Of a DNA stretch of 12,170 nucleotides, positions 7,846 through 12,170 are shown piece by piece. The position numbers and the translations under genes were made by a program. The notes under the pieces were generated by a model that searched no databases, was not told the origin of the DNA, and saw only the letters and a list, made by a program, of their open reading frames with translations. Each line of letters starts with the position of its first letter. Within the stretch, counting starts at the first letter, position 1. Source of the DNA: Pseudobdellovibrionaceae bacterium (lineage in GTDB: Bacteria; Bdellovibrionota; Bdellovibrionia; Bdellovibrionales; Bdellovibrionaceae); the NCBI GenBank assembly GCA_947374445.1, contig CANCBY010000058.1, positions 1 to 12,170 of the forward strand. Reading direction: 5' to 3'.

Positions 7846-9408
7846 TTATTCCCACTCAATCGTAGCCGGTGGTTTACTCGTGACGTCGTAAACAATGCGG
7901 CTGACGCCTCGGACTTTGTTCGTGATCTCATTAGAAACTTCACGCAAAAACTGAAATTCAAACGGATACCAATCGGCCGTCATACCATCTTGCGAAGTCA
8001 CAGCTCGCAAAGACAAAACCTGATCGTAAGTCCGTCCATCGCCTTGCACTCCAACTGTTTTCACCGGAAGCAAAACGCAAAAGGCCTGCCAAATCTTATG
8101 ATACAGATTGTGATCTCGTAATTTAGAAATAAATATATGATCCGTTTCGCGCAAAATTCTCAGTGAATTCTCATCGACCGCACCCATCACACGAATAGCA
8201 AGTCCCGGCCCCGGAAACGGATGCCTCATGAGCATATCGTTAGGCAAGCCCAACTCTCGACCCAATGTTCGCACTTCGTCTTTGAAAAGTTCACGCACTG
8301 GCTCAACAAGACCTAACTTCATCCTGGCTGGTAAACCGCCCACATTGTGATGCGACTTAATGGTATGACTAGGCCCACCAGAGAACGAAAAGGATTCGAT
8401 CACATCAGGATACAAAGTGCCCTGCGCCAACCACTTAATTTTCTCGGTGGCATGCACAAGCTTGTCATGGGACTTCATCGTTTTTTCAAAAACTTCTATA
8501 AAAACTCTGCCAATAATTTTTCGCTTTTGTTCTGGATCAGAAACACCTGCAAGCTCAGATAAAAACTCATGAGTGGCATCGACGCCCACCACATTGAGCC
8601 CAATTTTTTTATAATGCTCCATCACCGATTCAAACTCTTGATGACGTAAAAGCCCGTTATTCACAAACACGCAGTGGACTCGCTCTGCTCCTAAAGTTTT
8701 CGTGAGCAATGTTGCAACCACAGAAGAATCAACACCACCTGAGAGCCCACAAAGCACATGATCTTGAGTGCCCACTTGCGTTCGGACAGCATTCATTAAG
8801 TTCTCAAGCATGTGCGGTGCTGTCCACGAAGGCTTGGCCCCGCAAAGATCTTGTGCGTACGCCTTCAACAACTCAGTCCCATGCTCTGTGTGTGCCACCT
8901 CAGGATGAAATTGCAAAGCCCAAGCTCTTGGCCCCTTCATCGCTGCAGGGTGACCACTCTCAGACAAAGCCACCACTTGAAAGCCCGAAGGCAGAGTCTT
9001 TACGATATCACCATGGCTCATCCAAACTTTCTGCGATTTTATCTGCGCTTCTAGCGCCGGTGTAAATCCTTGAGACCATCGCACTTGATTAAATCCATAT
9101 TCACGGTGAGAGGCTCGTTCGACCTCACCACCAAGATCTTTAACAATCAATTGCATGCCGTAGCAAATTCCCAAAAGGGGTGCCACCGCTTGAAGCTCAG
9201 CCACAGATCTTAGAGGAGCGCCCGTTTCATAAACAGAATTCGGCCCCCCTGATAAAATAATCCCCAAAGGGTTCATCAGTTTGATTTTCTCAAGAGAGAG
9301 ATTGAACGGATGAATCTCAGAATAATAATTGAGTTCGCGCAAACGCCTTGCAATCAATTGCGTGAGCTGAGAACCAAAATCTAAAACTAAAAAGCCGCGC
9401 TCTTTCAT
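7846..9408 (-). CDS. guaA: GMP synthase (glutamine-hydrolysing)
   Basis: A 520-residue enzyme, close to the 525 of E. coli, that aminates XMP to GMP using glutamine and ATP. The N-terminal class I amidotransferase domain (about 5-190) has the triad: nucleophile Cys82 in GICYGMQL, with His168 and Glu170 in FHPEVAH. The ATP-pyrophosphatase domain begins with the P-loop LSGGVDSS (222-229), and the C-terminal dimerisation and XMP-binding region ends in KPPATIEWE, the usual family terminus. The start has only a weak GAAG site, 12 bp after the guaB stop, so translation may be coupled. It sits between guaB and dnaE with no room for a promoter at either junction. Cytoplasmic, final step of guanine nucleotide synthesis. 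Confidence 0.98.
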   Translation of the reverse strand: MKERGFLVLDFGSQLTQLIARRLRELNYYSEIHPFNLSLEKIKLMNPLGIILSGGPNSVYETGAPLRSVAELQAVAPLLGICYGMQLIVKDLGGEVERASHREYGFNQVRWSQGFTPALEAQIKSQKVWMSHGDIVKTLPSGFQVVALSESGHPAAMKGPRAWALQFHPEVAHTEHGTELLKAYAQDLCGAKPSWTAPHMLENLMNAVRTQVGTQDHVLCGLSGGVDSSVVATLLTKTLGAERVHCVFVNNGLLRHQEFESVMEHYKKIGLNVVGVDATHEFLSELAGVSDPEQKRKIIGRVFIEVFEKTMKSHDKLVHATEKIKWLAQGTLYPDVIESFSFSGGPSHTIKSHHNVGGLPARMKLGLVEPVRELFKDEVRTLGRELGLPNDMLMRHPFPGPGLAIRVMGAVDENSLRILRETDHIFISKLRDHNLYHKIWQAFCVLLPVKTVGVQGDGRTYDQVLSLRAVTSQDGMTADWYPFEFQFLREVSNEITNKVRGVSRIVYDVTSKPPATIEWE

Positions 9409-9420
9409 TATGACTTCAAC

Positions 9421-10893
9421 CTATTCTAAACGATAATTGGGAGCTTCTTTAGTGATGCTCACATCATGCACATGAGACTCACGCAAACCCTGCGGAGAAA
9501 TTTGCACAAAGCGTGGATCTTTTTGCAACTCAGAAATATTTCTAGCACCCATGTAGCCCATGCCTGCACGCAAGCCGCCAACCAATTGGTGAATGATCGC
9601 GCTGGCCGAGCCTTTGTAAGGAACTTTGCCTTCAATGCCTTCAGGGACTAACTTCTCTTCATCGTAAACATCGGCCTGACCATATCGGTCTTTAGATCCT
9701 TGAGCCATCGCTCCTAAAGAGCCCATGCCGCGATAAACTTTGTAAGAGCGTCCTTGATATAAAATATTTTCGCCAGGTGCCTCATCAGCTCCCGCCAAAA
9801 GATTTCCGATCATCACGGTGTTTGCACCCAAGGCTAGCGCTTTAGTCATATCTCCTGAGTACTTAATACCACCATCAGCAATGATGGTCTTACCTTTGCG
9901 CTTAGCATATTTTGAACATTCAATCACAGCCGAGATCTGTGGCATTCCAACACCTGCTACCACTCGGGTAGTACAGATACTGCCAGGACCCACACCCACT
10001 TTGACCACGTCAGCACCGGCATCAATCAAAGCTTTTGTTCCTTCTTCCGAAACAACATTGCCTGCAACCAGAATCGTATCTTTGAAGTTTTTTGATAGGC
10101 GCTTCACCATCTCAAGTACATTTTTCGAATGGCCATGAGCTGTATCTATCACGATCACATCAGCGCCTGATGCGATCAAAGCCTCAGCGCGCTCGTAGGC
10201 GCCTTCGCCAACACCGATGGCAGCAGCGACCATCAAGCGTCCGTGCGAATCTTTCGTCGCTTGCGGAAAGGCATGAGATTTTTCAATGTCTTTGATCGTG
10301 ATAAGCCCCTTGAGGTTTCCGGCCTTATCTACGACGGGCAATTTTTCAATCCGATGCTTTTGCAGGATTTTGCGAGCTTGCTCAAGCGTTGTCCCCACAT
10401 GGGCCGTGACCAATTTTTCTTTGGTCATCAGATTACTGATAGGTTGATTGAGCTTAGTCTCAAAGCGCAAATCTCTGTTGGTTAAAATCCCAACAAGTTT
10501 GCCTTTGACTGTCACCGGCACTCCACTGATCGAATATTTTTTCATCAACTCCAAAGCCGCAGTCACCATTTGGTCTGGCCCTAAAGTGATCGGATCAAGA
10601 ATCATTCCGCTTTCGTATTTTTTTACTTTTTCTACTTCAAAGGCCTGATCAGCCACCGTGAAGTTTTTATGAATAACACCCAAGCCACCTAATTGCGCCA
10701 TGATCCTTGCCACTTTATTTTCAGTGACGGTGTCCATCGCGCTCGAAATAATTGGGGTGTTGAGTTTTAGACCTCGAGCAAAATCGGTCGTCGTTGAAAC
10801 TTCTGACGGCACAATTTCGGAGTATTTTGGAATCAACAAAATATCGTCAAAAGTCAGAGCGTATTCAAACTGAAATGGCTTTGATTCTTTCAT
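9421..10893 (-). CDS. guaB: IMP dehydrogenase
   Basis: Oxidises IMP to XMP with NAD+, the committed step to guanine nucleotides. Starting at ATG 10893 the protein has 490 residues, the usual bacterial length. A TIM-barrel core is interrupted by two CBS domains (about 100-205, with ILTNRDLRF and LITIKDIE marking their ends). The catalytic loop GPGSICTTR contains Cys307; DGGIKYSGD binds phosphate; YRGMGSLGAM and the mobile flap KDRYGQ (R403, Y404) complete the active site. An upstream in-frame ATG at 10908 would add five residues, but an AAGGA lies 7 nt before 10893 and inside that extension, and 10908 has no Shine-Dalgarno. It is the first gene of the run that continues through guaA and dnaE, with a promoter about 40 bp upstream. 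Confidence 0.97.
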   Translation of the reverse strand: MKESKPFQFEYALTFDDILLIPKYSEIVPSEVSTTTDFARGLKLNTPIISSAMDTVTENKVARIMAQLGGLGVIHKNFTVADQAFEVEKVKKYESGMILDPITLGPDQMVTAALELMKKYSISGVPVTVKGKLVGILTNRDLRFETKLNQPISNLMTKEKLVTAHVGTTLEQARKILQKHRIEKLPVVDKAGNLKGLITIKDIEKSHAFPQATKDSHGRLMVAAAIGVGEGAYERAEALIASGADVIVIDTAHGHSKNVLEMVKRLSKNFKDTILVAGNVVSEEGTKALIDAGADVVKVGVGPGSICTTRVVAGVGMPQISAVIECSKYAKRKGKTIIADGGIKYSGDMTKALALGANTVMIGNLLAGADEAPGENILYQGRSYKVYRGMGSLGAMAQGSKDRYGQADVYDEEKLVPEGIEGKVPYKGSASAIIHQLVGGLRAGMGYMGARNISELQKDPRFVQISPQGLRESHVHDVSITKEAPNYRLE

Positions 10894-10900
10894 GGGCCCA

Positions 10901-10905
10901 TCCTT
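10901..10905 (-). promoter_or_regulatory. guaB Shine-Dalgarno
   Basis: On the minus strand AAGGA is followed by 7 nt and then ATG at 10893. Spacing and match are close to ideal, which decides the guaB start against the ATG at 10908. Confidence 0.75.
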
Positions 10906-10931
10906 CATCTTGTCGAATTTTAGATGGTGCC

Positions 10932-10960
10932 AGTATCCCTAGGGAGCCTGTTAATTTCAA
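10932..10960 (-). promoter_or_regulatory. Sigma70-type promoter of guaB and the genes after it
   Basis: On the minus strand TTGAAA (10960-10955, 5 of 6 matches to the -35) is followed by exactly 17 bp and GATACT (10937-10932, 4 of 6 matches to the -10). The predicted start near 10925 gives a leader of about 30 nt, just enough for the AAGGA site. No riboswitch or attenuator fits in so short a leader. The promoter lies in the only sizeable gap upstream of the run that ends at 2062, so it may drive all five genes. Confidence 0.6.
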
Positions 10961-10961
10961 T

Positions 10962-10990
10962 GCCAGCGTTTCAATTTTGCAGCGCCAGCG
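10962..10990 (-). repeat. Paired CGCTGGC repeat upstream of the guaB promoter
   Basis: The 7-mer CGCTGGC occurs twice on the minus strand (10990-10984 and 10968-10962) with starts 22 bp apart, about two helical turns, and the nearer copy ends 1 bp before the -35. The distal copy is also part of a palindrome AGCGC-TG-GCGCT (10992-10981). The position suits a regulator binding one face of the helix, but no known binding site is recognised and chance is possible. Confidence 0.3.
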
Positions 10991-11028
10991 CTATGTGTTA
11001 TCTTGAATTTATTAACCAACTCAGCGAA

Positions 11029-11532
11029 TTAAAACCAGCTCTTATAAAGCAGGTAATGATCAGCACTTTCTTCAAGCCCCTTCACTTCTTCGTCGGTGAG
11101 AGCGCGCTTGACCTTTCCAGGTCGCCCAATCACCAAAGATCTTGGGGGAATCACAGTGCCCTCGGTCAAAAGAGTGCCTGCGCCAATCAGCGAGTGCTCA
11201 CCAATCACGCAGCGATCCATTATGATGGCACCCATGCCGATCAAGCAGCCTTTTTTGATCTCACAACCATGAAGCATGACCATATGGCCAACTGTGACTC
11301 GCTCGTGGATTGTCGTTCCACACTCCTGATAGGTCCCATGGATGACCGAACCATCTTGAATATTGGTCTCATCACCGATGCGAACAGGCATCACGTCACC
11401 TCGAATTGTGACCGAATACCAAATACTGCAATCGCGGCCAATTTCGACATCACCGATAAGTGCGGCATTTTCAGCAACGAATGTCGACTCACCAATTTTG
11501 GGAGTAAATCCGCGCACAGACTTCACGATCAC
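11029..11532 (-). CDS. Gamma-class carbonic anhydrase family protein (left-handed beta helix)
   Basis: A 167-residue hexapeptide-repeat protein whose repeats (IGDVEIG, NIQDGSVI, LIGMGAIIMD, VIGEHSLIGAG) form the left-handed beta helix of the YrdA/PaaY/Cam family. The metal ligands are all present: H65 in SVIHG, H83 and H88 in VGHMVMLHGC. So are the accompanying R44 and D46 (IRGDV) and Q59 and D60 (NIQDG). Zinc- or iron-dependent CO2 hydration is therefore plausible, but many relatives have weak or unproven activity and some are thioesterase-associated, so the reaction is not certain. Translation starts at GTG 11532, overlapping the previous stop as GTGA; no Shine-Dalgarno is visible, which fits coupling. 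A second GTG two codons later is an alternative. It ends a packed run, and guaB then has its own promoter. Confidence 0.88.
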   Translation of the reverse strand: MIVKSVRGFTPKIGESTFVAENAALIGDVEIGRDCSIWYSVTIRGDVMPVRIGDETNIQDGSVIHGTYQECGTTIHERVTVGHMVMLHGCEIKKGCLIGMGAIIMDRCVIGEHSLIGAGTLLTEGTVIPPRSLVIGRPGKVKRALTDEEVKGLEESADHYLLYKSWF

Positions 11533-12056
11533 TGAATGTACCCATGACCCTTATCTTGCAGCAAAGCCTTCATGTCTTTATTGATGATCTCTGCCTGCAT
11601 GTTCATGGCGCGCGAGGCATTCATAAACTCAAGAGTGGCATAAAAGCCCACATTTAAATGCAAACACAAAGACATCGCTTCATCTGCACGAAACTTCATG
11701 GATTTCATGTTGGGGTGCCCCTTGAGATACAGGCGCACGTACTGAAAATGACCTTTGATCTCAACAAAAACACACTTGTCAATTTTGACATCAAGACTTG
11801 CTAATATTGCTTCACTCACCCTGTGAGGAGTGGTCGGCACAGTGGCTTTATTGAACTGCGTGAGCGTGACACCAGCCTCCAGCGGATTCAAAGCTACTGG
11901 CAAGGTGTGTTCACCATTTTCTGATTTCAAAAGCAAAAGAGGTCGATTCATATCTGGCGCCAACGACAAACCAAATGGAATCAGCCGCATCAAATCCTTT
12001 GTCTTGATTTTAACATTCTCAGGAAAATCAACTTGAAAACTTGTTTGATCAAGCAT
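11529..12056 (-). CDS. DUF151 / bifunctional nuclease-family protein
   Basis: A 175-residue protein with the DUF151 pattern over about residues 36-145: a strand pair ending in HTLPVALNPLEAGV (50-63), the PTTPHRVSEAIL segment (74-85) in place of the usual P-x-THxLxxxIL, a central strand KCVFVEIKG, and FRADEAMSLCLHL (122-134) corresponding to the family's RPSDAI-x-LA helix. The family is named from plant and bacterial proteins reported with RNase and DNase activity. This copy is divergent at the signature helix, so activity should not be assumed. ATG 12056 has a GGAG 7 nt upstream; GTG 12062 would put that GGAG one base from the start, so 12056 is chosen. It overlaps the miaB stop by 8 bp and the carbonic anhydrase start by 4 bp. 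Confidence 0.8.
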   Translation of the reverse strand: MLDQTSFQVDFPENVKIKTKDLMRLIPFGLSLAPDMNRPLLLLKSENGEHTLPVALNPLEAGVTLTQFNKATVPTTPHRVSEAILASLDVKIDKCVFVEIKGHFQYVRLYLKGHPNMKSMKFRADEAMSLCLHLNVGFYATLEFMNASRAMNMQAEIINKDMKALLQDKGHGYIQ

Positions 12057-12170
12057 GAACACTCTCCAACGACACCAATTCTCCTCTGAGATTTGCCGGA
12101 AATGCTTTGATCACTCGCACCGCACGGGTTTGCCCCACAAGTGATTCTGGACCCACAACGTGGATCACTT
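12049..12170 (-). CDS. miaB: C-terminal end of tRNA methylthiotransferase MiaB (TRAM domain), cut by window edge
   Basis: A minus-strand frame enters from the right edge and ends at TGA (12051-12049), leaving 39 complete codons. The visible residues (GPESLVGQTRAVRVIKAF followed by PANLRGELV) match the last strands of a TRAM RNA-binding domain as found at the end of MiaB, the radical-SAM enzyme that adds the 2-methylthio group to i6A37 of tRNAs. The radical-SAM core lies outside the window, so RimO or MtaB relatives are not strictly excluded. The ending LRGELVSL and the DUF151 neighbour favour MiaB. Its stop overlaps the next ATG by 8 bp. Confidence 0.62.
   Translation of the reverse strand, partial: VIHVVGPESLVGQTRAVRVIKAFPANLRGELVSLESVHA
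12064..12067 (-). promoter_or_regulatory. Shine-Dalgarno of the DUF151 gene
   Basis: GGAG on the minus strand lies 7 nt before ATG 12056 and only 1 nt before the alternative GTG 12062. It is inside the 3' end of miaB and decides the start. Confidence 0.6.

Noticed and set aside
10894..10908. Five-residue N-terminal extension of guaB from ATG 10908
   Set aside because: No Shine-Dalgarno precedes it, and the best one in the region lies within the extension, correctly spaced for 10893.
10981..10992. AGCGC/GCGCT hairpin as terminator of the carbonic anhydrase run
   Set aside because: The stem is at most 5 bp with a 2-nt loop, and no T-run follows it in the direction of transcription.
1..12170. 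tRNA genes, CRISPR arrays, IS ends, riboswitches
   Set aside because: Nearly all bases are in confident coding genes, and the gaps (34, 28, 12, 82 and 135 bp) contain nothing resembling these.

Overview
The window looks like ordinary chromosome from a Gram-negative bacterium. GC is in the mid-40s by eye, there is an outer-membrane lipoprotein signal, and every large frame is an intact household-type gene. A miaB tail followed by a DUF151 nuclease gene is an order I associate with delta-proteobacterial lineages. Together with a split, FlgT-like envelope pair, this makes a Bdellovibrio-like organism my best guess, but only a guess. I see no mobile element, CRISPR array, rRNA, tRNA or prophage signal.

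Layout, left to right. (1) Positions 1-1030, minus strand: the first 343 codons of a SAM-dependent methyltransferase, cut by the left edge. (2) Positions 1113-2027, plus strand: a histone-deacetylase-superfamily amidohydrolase, divergent from the methyltransferase across an 82-bp gap. It is the only plus-strand gene. (3) Positions 10893-2062, minus strand: a tightly packed run guaB, guaA, dnaE, a secreted FlgT_N/TolB-like protein, and a TolB/CsgG-like lipoprotein with a FlgT_C-like end. Junctions are 12 bp, 0 bp (TAAATG), a 4-bp ATGA overlap, and 28 bp. A good sigma70-type promoter sits just ahead of guaB. (4) Positions 12170-11029, minus strand: a second packed run. It holds the tail of miaB (TRAM domain), a DUF151 bifunctional-nuclease-family gene and a gamma-class carbonic anhydrase, joined by 8-bp and 4-bp overlaps.

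Together, guaB and guaA convert IMP to XMP to GMP, and dnaE encodes the replicative polymerase. Guanine nucleotide supply and replication therefore appear to share one transcript. Two envelope proteins with flagellar H-ring-like domains are attached at its 3' end, which is the least expected feature here. The junctions and domain motifs are read directly from sequence. Co-transcription and the flagellar role are inference.

Three starts are moved from the longest possible frame to a start with a well-placed Shine-Dalgarno: the deacetylase-family gene (1113), guaB (10893) and the DUF151 gene (12056). No stretch above 300 bases lacks a gene. The largest gap is the 135 bp between the carbonic anhydrase and guaB, which holds the guaB promoter and a paired 7-bp repeat.
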